In this document: piece by piece, positions 56,350 to 64,000 of the stretch
Position numbering within the stretch: the first letter of the stretch is position 1
Layout: each line of letters starts with the position of its first letter
Origin: Acetivibrio alkalicellulosi
GTDB lineage: Bacteria > Bacillota > Clostridia > Acetivibrionales > Acetivibrionaceae
Length of the DNA: 64,000 nucleotides
NCBI GenBank assembly: GCA_008125075.1
Contig: VLTH01000002.1
Span: 2,728,843 to 2,792,842, forward strand
Reading direction: 5' to 3'
The notes under the pieces: generated by a model
Database searches by the model: none
Told to the model about the DNA's origin: nothing
What the model saw: only the letters and a program-made list of their open reading frames with translations
Made by a program: the position numbers and the translations under genes

Positions 56350-57036
56350 ATGAAAACTGTAATATTAACTGGATCCTCAAAGGGAATAGGATTAGCTCTG
56401 ACAAGAAGGCTACTTTCAATGGATTATAAAGTTTATGGTATTTCTCGTTCATTTCAAAATCCTGAGAAAAATTTTATTCCCATACAATGTGATATATTAG
56501 ACTCAAAAAAACTTGAAGAAGTAATTGGATATATTTTAAATGAGGAAACTGAAATAAATCTTCTTGTAAATAATGCAGGCATTGGATACTTTGGACCTCA
56601 TGAGCAATTGGGAGTTAGAGATATTCAAACAATGATTCGGACAAATCTAGAGGTACCATTAATTCTTTCAAAGCTGCTTTTGAGAGAACTAAAAAAGAAC
56701 CAGGGAATGATTATGTTTGTTTCTTCAGTAACAGCAAAAAAAATAAGTACTCATGGATGCGCATATTCTGCTTCTAAAGCTGGACTAACTCATTTTTCAA
56801 ATAGTCTTTTTGAAGAAGTAAGAAAGTCAGGTATAAAAGTTACAACCATTCACCCTGACATGACAAAAAGCAATTTTTATGATAACTTAAATTTCACCTA
56901 TGAAGATGAGGAAGATTGTGTTTTATTAGAGGATCAAATTGCTGACGCTGTTGAATATGTACTCAAAAACTCAAATAATATTGTAATAAATGATATTACA
57001 GTTAGGCCTCAAAAAAATAAAATAAAAAGAAAATAA
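56350..57036 (+). CDS. Short-chain dehydrogenase/reductase (SDR)
   Basis: A 228-residue classical SDR: VILTGSSKGIGLALTRRL (NAD(P) binding), LLVNNAGIGYFG, catalytic Ser in VSSVTAKK, and YSASKAGLTHF (Tyr and Lys). The substrate is unknown. ATG follows GAAAGGATATTTT. Single gene with an F2 copy upstream. Confidence 0.9.
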   Translation: MKTVILTGSSKGIGLALTRRLLSMDYKVYGISRSFQNPEKNFIPIQCDILDSKKLEEVIGYILNEETEINLLVNNAGIGYFGPHEQLGVRDIQTMIRTNLEVPLILSKLLLRELKKNQGMIMFVSSVTAKKISTHGCAYSASKAGLTHFSNSLFEEVRKSGIKVTTIHPDMTKSNFYDNLNFTYEDEEDCVLLEDQIADAVEYVLKNSNNIVINDITVRPQKNKIKRK

Positions 57037-57052
57037 GAAGAAAACACCAATA

Positions 57053-57385
57053 TCATCTTATATTCCCTAAAAGTTCCACAACGAGACTAAAAATCATGTA
57101 CATCATAATGAGCGCCGCTATAGCCCCTAAAATAAGTAGAACAACTCCTAGTATAATAAATATAATCCCTAATCGCATTATTATATTTTTTTGATTACTT
57201 TTCTTTACATTGTCATCATTATTAATACTTACATATTCTTCTTCTAAATCTGTATTTTGTTGGTTATGTGATGTATTGAATCTATTACTTTTTTTAGCAT
57301 ACACACACATAGCAATACCTATAGCTATTATAAGTAGCACAGATATAGTATAATTGTTAAAAATAAGTTCCACCGATAGTCTCAC
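57053..57385 (-). CDS. Small two-TM membrane protein, unknown
   Basis: A 110-residue protein with hydrophobic segments at about 13-29 and 71-97, joined by a charged, asparagine-rich loop (SHNQQNTDLEEEYVSINNDD). GTG start overlapping AAGGAG; a second GTG four codons in is an alternative. No family recognised. The 57386-57696 gap holds no gene and only AT-rich DNA. Confidence 0.6.
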   Translation of the reverse strand: MRLSVELIFNNYTISVLLIIAIGIAMCVYAKKSNRFNTSHNQQNTDLEEEYVSINNDDNVKKSNQKNIIMRLGIIFIILGVVLLILGAIAALIMMYMIFSLVVELLGNIR

Positions 57386-57696
57386 TCCTTAACTATAATC
57401 CTTACTTCTCAATCTCATACTCAAAATCTGCTTATAATGGAATTGAAAAACCATTAAACGTGAAAAATAAAACCCTAAGATTCAAATTTGTTTTTATACA
57501 ATATTTCTCACCGTTAAAAATTAACTATTAATTAAATTTTAAGGCTTTTACTAACTAATGTCAATTCAAGTATTGAATTCGGGTATATTTGTTCCTTTTT
57601 TCTCCTGTTTTCCAGAATTCTTGCGCCGATAGGCACAGTATGATATATTATTATTTGATTGAAATTTACTAAGCTAAAAGGTGGCATGTCAGAATT

Positions 57697-60042
57697 ATGA
57701 ATTCAAAAACCAAACGAAAAATTCGAAATCGACGAAATAATGTTAATTCTATCATATTTATAGTCATTCTTCTCGTTGGAGCTATTTATTTTATCAAACA
57801 TCCTATAATACGAATTATTATTGCTCTTATTATTGTTTCTAAAGCTTTAATTTTACTTATTTCTTTCTTAAGTCAAGTTAAGAAACATAAAAGAATCAAT
57901 TCAAAAAATGACAAAAAAATTAAAACTTCAAAAGATTTATATTCACTAAAAGAGCCTTATTATGATGACAACAAAAATACTAGCATTAAAATGCAAAATA
58001 ACAAAAATATTGATTTCATTATAGATAAAGATCAAAACAGTGTTAATAATACTAATGAGATTGGCATTAAGAACAATAGTAGTACTAATGAAGATGACAA
58101 AGAATTAAGAAAAAGAGTGGTTAATTGGACTAACAATGTAAATTATTCCGATTCAGTTTTTAAAAAAATTATTGAAAATAGCAAGAAAAATGAAGCAAAC
58201 AATATTGATGAAAAAAATACAGCAATAGAAAACAATGAAAAAGAACTTATTCTTTCAGATGAAGTTCAGGATGAAAACCAAGTTGAACTTCCGCCTATAG
58301 ATTTTTCACATGAAGTTCAAGATGAAAACCAAGTTGAACTTCCACCTATAGATTTTTCACATGAAGTTCAAGATGAAAACCAAGTTGAACTTCCACCTAT
58401 AGATTTTTCACACGAAGTTCAAGTTGAAAACCAAGTTGAACTTCCACCTATAGATTTTTCACATGAAGTTCAGGATGAAAACCAAGTTGAACTTCCACCT
58501 ATAGATTTTTCACATGAAGTTCAGGATGAAAACCAAGTTGAACTTCCACCTATAGATTTTTCACATGAAGTTCAAGATGAAAGCCAAGTTGAACTACCTG
58601 TAAAATCATTTGATGAGAACAAGTTTGAAGTCCCACCAATAGATTTTTTAGATAAATATCAAAATAACGATATATTGAGTTCTAACTCAGAAAATGGTGC
58701 TAAGAAACTTATAGATACACTAGAGAGTTTTGGAGTAAAAGCTAAAATAATAAATATCAGTGTAGGGCCTTCTGTTACAAGATATGAGGTTCAGCCTGAT
58801 TATGGAGTAAAAGTAAGTAAAATTGTGAGCCTTACAGATGATATTGCATTAAATCTTGCTGCAACAGGTGTTAGAATAGAAGCTCCAATACCTGGAAAAG
58901 CAGCTGTTGGAATTGAAATCCCCAATTCTAAGGTTACACCTGTATTGCTAAGAGAAGTATTAGATAGTAATGAGTTTCAAAAACATCCATCCAAACTTGC
59001 TTTTGCTGTAGGTAAGGACATTACAGGTAATTGTGTTATAGCCGATATTGCTATGATGCCCCATCTCCTAATAGCTGGTGCTACTGGTTCGGGGAAAAGT
59101 GTATGCATAAACACACTAATAACAAGCCTTTTATATAAAGCATCACCTGATGAAGTAAAGCTATTGATGGTTGATCCTAAAGTTGTTGAACTTGGAATAT
59201 ATAATGGTATTCCCCATCTTTTGATTCCAGTAGTTACTGATCCTAAAAAGGCAGCTGGAGCATTAAATTGGGCAGTTCAAGAAATGATAAGTCGATATAA
59301 GCTTTTTGCAGATAATAATGTAAGAGACTTAAAAGGATATAACCGTATAATGGTGAACTCTGGGGAAAATCCTCTTCCTCAAATAGTAATAATTATTGAC
59401 GAGTTGGCTGATCTTATGATGGTAGCCCCTAATGATGTGGAAGACTGCATATGCAGGCTAGCTCAAATGGCAAGAGCTGCTGGAATGCATTTAGTAATAG
59501 CAACTCAGAGGCCTTCTGTAAATGTAATAACAGGTGTAATAAAAGCTAATATTCCTTCAAGAATATCATTTGCCGTTTCATCTCAGGTAGACTCTAGGAC
59601 AATATTAGATATGGGAGGAGCTGAAAAGCTTCTAGGTAAAGGAGATATGCTCTTTAGTCCTCTTGGTAAGCCAAAGCCAATAAGAGTTCAGGGCGCTTTA
59701 ATAACAGATAGCGAGGTAGAGGAAATTGTTTCATTTATTAAGTCAGAAACCCCCATGTACGACGAAAAAATCATTGACAAAATAGATAGTCAATTGGAGT
59801 TATCTAAGTCAAATACAGAGGATCAAGATGAATTATTACCTCAAGTAATTAATATGGTTATTGATTCAGGACAAGCTTCAACCTCATTGATTCAGAGGAA
59901 ATTTAAAATAGGTTATTCAAGAGCGGCAAGAATATTAGATACATTAGAAGCCGAAGGCATTGTGGGTCCTTTTGAAGGAAGCAAACCTAGAAGAGTATTA
60001 ATTACAAGGCAAGATTGTCAGGAATATGATGATAAAATATAA
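57697..60042 (+). CDS. FtsK/SpoIIIE DNA translocase with tandem-repeat linker
   Basis: A 781-residue ATPase that pumps DNA at division or sporulation septa. Two N-terminal TM helices (about 20-65) instead of the usual four; a long low-complexity acidic linker with six full and one partial 17-residue repeats (about 189-301); alpha/beta motor with [16 protein letters not shown] (Walker A), [10 protein letters not shown] (Walker B) and [12 protein letters not shown]; and a C-terminal gamma winged helix ([20 protein letters not shown]) for DNA-sequence recognition. ATG 57697 is 12 nt after AAGGTGG. A four-codon frame (MSEL) overlaps the start. Confidence 0.92.
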   Translation: MNSKTKRKIRNRRNNVNSIIFIVILLVGAIYFIKHPIIRIIIALIIVSKALILLISFLSQVKKHKRINSKNDKKIKTSKDLYSLKEPYYDDNKNTSIKMQNNKNIDFIIDKDQNSVNNTNEIGIKNNSSTNEDDKELRKRVVNWTNNVNYSDSVFKKIIENSKKNEANNIDEKNTAIENNEKELILSDEVQDENQVELPPIDFSHEVQDENQVELPPIDFSHEVQDENQVELPPIDFSHEVQVENQVELPPIDFSHEVQDENQVELPPIDFSHEVQDENQVELPPIDFSHEVQDESQVELPVKSFDENKFEVPPIDFLDKYQNNDILSSNSENGAKKLIDTLESFGVKAKIINISVGPSVTRYEVQPDYGVKVSKIVSLTDDIALNLAATGVRIEAPIPGKAAVGIEIPNSKVTPVLLREVLDSNEFQKHPSKLAFAVGKDITGNCVIADIAMMPHLLIAGATGSGKSVCINTLITSLLYKASPDEVKLLMVDPKVVELGIYNGIPHLLIPVVTDPKKAAGALNWAVQEMISRYKLFADNNVRDLKGYNRIMVNSGENPLPQIVIIIDELADLMMVAPNDVEDCICRLAQMARAAGMHLVIATQRPSVNVITGVIKANIPSRISFAVSSQVDSRTILDMGGAEKLLGKGDMLFSPLGKPKPIRVQGALITDSEVEEIVSFIKSETPMYDEKIIDKIDSQLELSKSNTEDQDELLPQVINMVIDSGQASTSLIQRKFKIGYSRAARILDTLEAEGIVGPFEGSKPRRVLITRQDCQEYDDKI
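58261..58599 (+). repeat. 51-bp tandem repeat inside the translocase gene
   Basis: Six 51-bp units from 58261 to 58566 plus a 33-bp partial unit. Each encodes [17 protein letters not shown], with one D-to-V and one N-to-S change. Near-identity at DNA level suggests recent expansion or homogenisation. Confidence 0.92.
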
Positions 60043-60072
60043 AAAAGGGACAAGATACCTTGTCCCTTTTTT
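60041..60072. terminator. Bidirectional terminator between the translocase and foldase genes
   Basis: AAAAAAGGGACAAG pairs perfectly with CTTGTCCCTTTTTT around ATAC. It serves both convergent genes. Confidence 0.93.
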
Positions 60073-60074
60073 TG

Positions 60075-61214
60075 TTAGATATTTTCTGGAAACCTGTTTA
60101 TTATTGAAGCTGCTTTCCACTCCTCAATTTTTTGTGAATAATATTCTGTTTTCTTTTCATTGTCTAAAATCATTGACAGTTCATCTTTCTTTTCCTCAAA
60201 AGTAAATACTATTTCTTGTGCATAATCATATGCTTTTATTATATGATATCCAAATTGAGTAGGTACAAGATCTGATATTTCTCCTTCTTCTAATGCCAAA
60301 GAAGTACTCTCAAACTCTGGAACAAACTGACCATTTGGTGCAACTATATATCCATCATCATTGCCCATCATGCCAGGATCTTCACCATACTCCTCTATTA
60401 AAGCTTCAAAATCAGAACCATTTCTAGCTTTTTGTAAAACTTCTTCTGCTATTGGTTTAATTTCATCAAGGGTCTTATTCCCATTGTCTAACCCTATTAA
60501 TATGTGTTTAACCCTTCTGCCCTCAGGTTGTTGTATTAATGAAACTTCACCACCCCATGGATCAATCCCGTCTTCTCTTTGCTTTTGTAACTGCTTGTTA
60601 TAATAATCTCTTAACTCATCATCAGAAGACGCAACATCCTTTAATATTTCTTCAAGGAAGTCTTCCATAACTTTGTACTGTGCAGCTTCTTCAATATAAG
60701 AATCCTTAGTTTTCCCATATTCAGCAAGTTCTTCATCAGCTTGTTCTAAAGCCTCTTGCATGTAATCTCTATCACTATCCTCTGACGTGTCTGAATTTTC
60801 AATGTCCGCTGCTATTCTGCCAATTATTTCATTAAATTGCTCTGTAGCTTTTTGTATAGCCTCGTCATTAACAATATAACCTGCTTCTTCTGCTTTCTGT
60901 ATTATAACTTCACGTTCAATAACCTGCTCTAATGCTTGATCTTTTAAGTCTTCTAGCATTTCTAATTGCCATTCTTCTTCAATTTCAGCGCCAACATCAA
61001 TCCCATACCTAGAAGCAAGATAGCTCAATGTTTCGTAAAATTCACTGTACAAAATATCGTTTCCATTTACTTGTGCAACAACATTAAGTGATCTTTCGTC
61101 TTGTGTTTGTTGTTTGTCTTGTGTATTAATCTTTTCAGAGTTACAGCCTCCCAAAAACATAGCAAAAACTAATATCAAACTTACAACAAACAATAATTTT
61201 TTTTTCTTTTTCAT
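60075..61214 (-). CDS. prsA: PrsA-like peptidyl-prolyl isomerase lipoprotein
   Basis: A 379-residue secreted foldase. Lipoprotein signal with LGGC (Cys near 24); SurA-N-like helical part beginning VNGNDILYSEFYETLSYLAS; parvulin (PpiC) domain (about 232-345) with VKHILIGLDNG, SDFEALIEEYGEDPGM and TQFGYHIIKA; and a C-terminal helix. It helps fold exported proteins on the outer membrane-facing side of the cytoplasmic membrane, probably including the abundant secreted hydrolases of such organisms. It is long for PrsA (about 290). Confidence 0.88.
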   Translation of the reverse strand: MKKKKKLLFVVSLILVFAMFLGGCNSEKINTQDKQQTQDERSLNVVAQVNGNDILYSEFYETLSYLASRYGIDVGAEIEEEWQLEMLEDLKDQALEQVIEREVIIQKAEEAGYIVNDEAIQKATEQFNEIIGRIAADIENSDTSEDSDRDYMQEALEQADEELAEYGKTKDSYIEEAAQYKVMEDFLEEILKDVASSDDELRDYYNKQLQKQREDGIDPWGGEVSLIQQPEGRRVKHILIGLDNGNKTLDEIKPIAEEVLQKARNGSDFEALIEEYGEDPGMMGNDDGYIVAPNGQFVPEFESTSLALEEGEISDLVPTQFGYHIIKAYDYAQEIVFTFEEKKDELSMILDNEKKTEYYSQKIEEWKAASIINRFPENI

Positions 61215-61448
61215 CCCAATTCATCCTTTTAAAAAAAATTTTACTCCCAATTTGCTAAGCAACCTTAATTATAACAAAAAGGAATATAATAAATATGTCT
61301 AAATTGTAAACCTTTCAGATAGGTTGTCTTAAGCCTTATAAAATAGTATAACATATTAAACTATCCATTGAAAGAATTTTTCTTGTAAATTAGGTAATAT
61401 AATTAATAGTACAATTTGTCGACATGATACATACCATTCTTTTTTTGT

Positions 61449-61481
61449 ATAATTTATCTAAATTTATACCGATATATAATA
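61449..61481 (+). promoter_or_regulatory. Possible sigma-D-like promoter before the F3 repeat
   Basis: ATAA (61449-61452), 15 nt, ACCGATAT (61468-61475), with the 19-mer shared with 28896-28914. It points into the F3 repeat at 61558, not at a protein gene on this strand. 61215-61560 otherwise holds no gene I can support. Confidence 0.3.
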
Positions 61482-61557
61482 GAGTGAAATGTTTTGTTAG
61501 ATTTTAACTAATTTTTATGCTAATTACTTAGCAGCTTATTTCCTACGACTTTATATT

Positions 61558-61716
61558 CATGAATGTCTATTCTGAAAATACTTTTCAGAATAGAACCTTT
61601 TGATTTAATGCGCGTGCAATTTGTTTGCTTCGCAAACATGCACATGCGCAGCGTCATTCATTCACTTTATACTTTTCATTCTTTGTTGGTGAGCTTTTTG
61701 CTCATGAATGTCTATT
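61558..61716. repeat. F3 repeat, copy after the Rcp1-like gene
   Basis: A 159-bp element bounded by 14-bp direct repeats CATGAATGTCTATT (61558-61571 and 61703-61716). It contains ATTCTGAAAA/TTTTCAGAAT, TGCGCGTGC/GCACATGCGCA enclosing GTTTGC/GCAAAC, and GAGC/GCTC hairpins. Full-length similarity to 26336-26492. It touches the stop codon of the receiver gene at 61716. Confidence 0.82.
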
Positions 61717-62159
61717 TAGACTTTAAGTATTTTAGGAATCTTTACCACAGACAAAAAAAGACCTAGTTGCTTTATTGTTTTAACAAAATCATCATATTCA
61801 ATTGGTTTTGTTATATAATTACTGCATCCTAATTCATGACACTTTTCAATCTCTCTAGGGTCATCGGTAGTAGTAAGCATGGTAACGGGTATTTTTTTTA
61901 ATAATGTATCTTCCTTTATTAGCTTTAAAACTTCAACTCCATTTAATTTAGGCATTCTAATATCTAGAAGTATTATGTAAGCTTTATCATGTTCTATATG
62001 AGGACCTTCACCTTTACAAAACAAAAAATCTACTATTTTCTCACCATCTTTAAAGCGAATTATTTCATTTATAACTCCACAGCGCAAAAGATTTCTTTGT
62101 ATAAGACCCGCATGACCTTCATCATCTTCTGCAATTAGAATAACAACTTCTTTACTCAT
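61716..62159 (-). CDS. Rcp1-like single-domain response regulator
   Basis: A 147-residue receiver of the Rcp1/CheY-like type that usually pairs with PAS-rich or phytochrome kinases: VILIAEDDEGHAGLIQRNLL, an extended loop (FCKGEGPHIEHDKAYI), Asp in ILLDIRMPKLNG, Thr in MLTTTDD and Lys in YITKPIEYDDF. ATG follows GGAGGTGACAGT, 18 nt after the adjacent kinase stop, so the two form a pair. Confidence 0.9.
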   Translation of the reverse strand: MSKEVVILIAEDDEGHAGLIQRNLLRCGVINEIIRFKDGEKIVDFLFCKGEGPHIEHDKAYIILLDIRMPKLNGVEVLKLIKEDTLLKKIPVTMLTTTDDPREIEKCHELGCSNYITKPIEYDDFVKTIKQLGLFLSVVKIPKILKV

Positions 62160-62177
62160 ACTGTCACCTCCATTATA

Positions 62178-64000
62178 CTATGTATTTTTGATATGTGGTA
62201 ATGTTATATAAAACCTGCTTCCTTCACCAACTGTTGATTCAACTCTTATCTCACCACCTATTCTAATAAGTATCTGACGAACAATAGTTAATCCAAGACC
62301 TTCTCCTTCTCTATCTCCTTTATTTAAACGATTAAATATTTCAAAAATACTATCAATATGATTTTCAGCTATACCTACACCGTTGTCTTCGACACAATAA
62401 ACCACCCCATTTAACTGTATTTGTCCTGAAACTTTTACTTCTCCACTTCTATAAGGATCAAGATATTTTAAAGCATTTCCTATTACGTTTGCAAACAACT
62501 GACTAACCTGAATTAAATCTCCTCTACAAGGAGGTAACTCTCCAATTTGAACTTTGACTTTATTTTGCTTAATTACATACTCAAAACTTTCACAAACATC
62601 ATTAATTAAAAGTTTCATATTTAAATTGCAAATATTTAGTGCATCTCTTCCAGCACGTGATAGCTTTAATAATCCTTTAAGAAGTTCATCCATTTGATGG
62701 GTGCTTTTTCTTACATGGTTTAGTGAATCTTCTATGTCACTAAATGCATCATTTAGTTTATCATTATTAAAAGAGTCTATATTAATGATTTCTTTTATGT
62801 CTTTTATTGAGTATTCTAATTCTCTGCTGTAACCATCTATATTGACTAAAGGAGATCTTAAGTCATGAGATGCTACATAGATAATTTGCTCTAATTCCTT
62901 ATTTTTAGCCTCAATTATTTGATGACTTTGCTTTATCTCTGTAATATCTGTTGCAACAGTTGCAAATTTATTATTTCCTAGTGATATAACTGAAATGGAA
63001 AAATATTTTGCCATGTTTGGATAATAGGTGTTAAAATGATGACTTCCTCCCATCAGAGCCGTTTTACTATATTCATTTAAATATGGAGGCTCCGATATTT
63101 TATATACTTCTGTCGCTAACTTACCAACAGCTTCTTTCTTTGTAATTCCTGTTATTTTAGTAAAGGCATAATTTACGTCTATAATACGATAATTTATTGG
63201 CTTTTCTTTTTCGTCTAAAACAAGTTGGTGCATTACAACTATGTCTGTCATTGTCTTAAATAAAGTATTAAATTTTTTATAGCTTTCTAAAAGCATTATT
63301 TCCATTTCTTTTCTCTTTGTTATGTCAACTTTATATTCGGCAACCAGCCATTCTCCATTTGCATCTTGAAATGGAACAGTATGCACTTCTACAAATCGCT
63401 CTTCTCCTTTTGTAATAATCTGTTCAGTCAGAACGGTTTTTTTACTTTCTAATGCCTTTTTAATGCCACAATTTTCACAAGGAACATTTAATCCTTTAAA
63501 ATATTCATAGCACTTCATACCAAATGGATCACCATACTTTTTTTTCCATGATAAATTGACATATTTTAAGTTGTACTCAGAATCAATTATATCTACTCCA
63601 GCTCCTGTAACATCTAATATATAATCTAATTTCTGCTTTTCCTCTTCAAGTTTTTTAGACTTTTCAATTAATGCCTTCTGAGTTATTTTATACTGGGTAA
63701 TATCTCTTGCTGCTGAATAAATTAATTTACCATAAGGTTGAGAACGCCATTCTATATATTTATATAAACCATTTTTGCATCTAAATCTATTTACAAAATT
63801 TAAAACCTGCTTTTGATCTCTTAGTTCTGAAACTGCCTTTATAGATGAATTCAAATCATCTGGATGTATGAATTCAAAAAATTTCTTTTTTGTCAGTTCT
63901 TCTAATGAATATCCTAAGACTGCTTCCCATTCTTTGTTTACTTTTATAAAATTACCTTCAACATCTGCTATGCAAAGCAAGTCTAAGTTAATCTGAAAAA
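62178..64000 (-). CDS. Multi-PAS sensor histidine kinase, partial at the right edge
   Basis: The frame stays open to the window edge, so the N-terminus is outside. Visible: PAS 1 (beginning CIADVEGNFIKVNKEWEAVL), PAS 2 with a CENCGIKKALE cysteine motif, PAS 3, then a HisKA with IIYVASHDLRSPLVNIDGYS and a HATPase with DNGVGIAENHI and EGLGLTIVRQIL. The ASHDLRSPL type of HisKA and the Rcp1-like partner downstream match the phytochrome/Rcp family of kinases, though no bilin-binding domain is seen in this part. Confidence 0.88.
   Translation of the reverse strand, partial: FQINLDLLCIADVEGNFIKVNKEWEAVLGYSLEELTKKKFFEFIHPDDLNSSIKAVSELRDQKQVLNFVNRFRCKNGLYKYIEWRSQPYGKLIYSAARDITQYKITQKALIEKSKKLEEEKQKLDYILDVTGAGVDIIDSEYNLKYVNLSWKKKYGDPFGMKCYEYFKGLNVPCENCGIKKALESKKTVLTEQIITKGEERFVEVHTVPFQDANGEWLVAEYKVDITKRKEMEIMLLESYKKFNTLFKTMTDIVVMHQLVLDEKEKPINYRIIDVNYAFTKITGITKKEAVGKLATEVYKISEPPYLNEYSKTALMGGSHHFNTYYPNMAKYFSISVISLGNNKFATVATDITEIKQSHQIIEAKNKELEQIIYVASHDLRSPLVNIDGYSRELEYSIKDIKEIINIDSFNNDKLNDAFSDIEDSLNHVRKSTHQMDELLKGLLKLSRAGRDALNICNLNMKLLINDVCESFEYVIKQNKVKVQIGELPPCRGDLIQVSQLFANVIGNALKYLDPYRSGEVKVSGQIQLNGVVYCVEDNGVGIAENHIDSIFEIFNRLNKGDREGEGLGLTIVRQILIRIGGEIRVESTVGEGSRFYITLPHIKNT

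Noticed and set aside
56159-56452. 97-residue minus-strand frame
   Set aside because: It overlaps the start of the SDR gene antisense and an F2 repeat; no ribosome binding site and implausible composition.
58261-58599. Regular repeats as a CRISPR array
   Set aside because: The repeats are contiguous 51-bp units without spacers and are in frame within the translocase gene.

Overview
This window looks like a chromosomal segment of a spore-forming, cellulosome-producing Clostridia member, probably near the Acetivibrio/Ruminiclostridium group. The clues are very AT-rich DNA, strong AGGAGG-type ribosome binding sites, the ctsR-mcsA-mcsB heat-shock operon, a Rex redox repressor, CotF spore-coat proteins, a CwlD-type amidase, and two secreted proteins with type I dockerin repeats (DxNGDGxxNSTD). 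The species placement is inference. No rRNA, tRNA, CRISPR array, intact transposase or prophage was seen.

Layout. 0-1.3 kb: ctsR-mcsA-mcsB (mcsB cut by the left edge) behind a promoter overlapped by a CtsR operator. 1.5-8.5 kb: two tandem paralogous membrane-anchored proteins of unknown function, preceded by a 1544-residue secreted protein combining dockerin, cohesin-like, Fn3 and VWA domains. Its promoter has a weak -35 and two copies of a TGACTNTAGTCA palindrome upstream. 8.5-12 kb: an HGSNAT/DUF1624-like membrane protein and an EF-G-like GTPase flanked by copies of one repeat. 12.5-16.3 kb: aroF-tyrA-aroA operon. 16.3-19 kb: rex, divergent from an ABC-F ATPase gene. 19-24 kb: a scrambled segment with gene fragments (trypsin-like protease, chemoreceptor), a lipoprotein, a CPBP protease, a dockerin-bearing beta-helix protein, and GGGACGG palindromes hugging the stop codons. 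24-30 kb: LysM protein, cwlD, glutamine synthetase, and a PspF-like sigma-54 activator. 30-33.4 kb: an orphan J-domain-like protein, 3-methyladenine glycosylase (apparent ATA start), and NAD salvage genes. 33.4-34 kb: cotF-type coat genes.

34-56 kb is a large signalling island, nearly all on the minus strand: free HPt and receiver proteins, a 7TM-PAS-GAF hybrid kinase, a PAS kinase, CheX, a CheA-like protein with a degenerate ATPase domain, CheY, CheD, CheB, CheA, CheW, a chemoreceptor, CheR, a second long CheA with two HPt domains, an HD-GYP protein and a GAF-PAS hybrid kinase ending in HPt. It runs straight into the two coat genes. No flagellar or pilus genes are seen, so the output is open: motility, c-di-GMP or developmental control.

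56-64 kb: an SDR oxidoreductase, a small membrane protein, an SpoIIIE/FtsK translocase with a 17-residue tandem repeat, a PrsA-like foldase lipoprotein, and an Rcp1-like receiver next to a multi-PAS histidine kinase cut by the right edge.

Non-coding DNA is rich in dispersed structured repeats. I separate five families: F1 (about 100-bp palindrome), F2 (about 115 bp, two hairpins), F3 (about 158 bp, multi-hairpin), F4 (GGGACGG palindrome) and F5 (61-nt 3'-UTR element).
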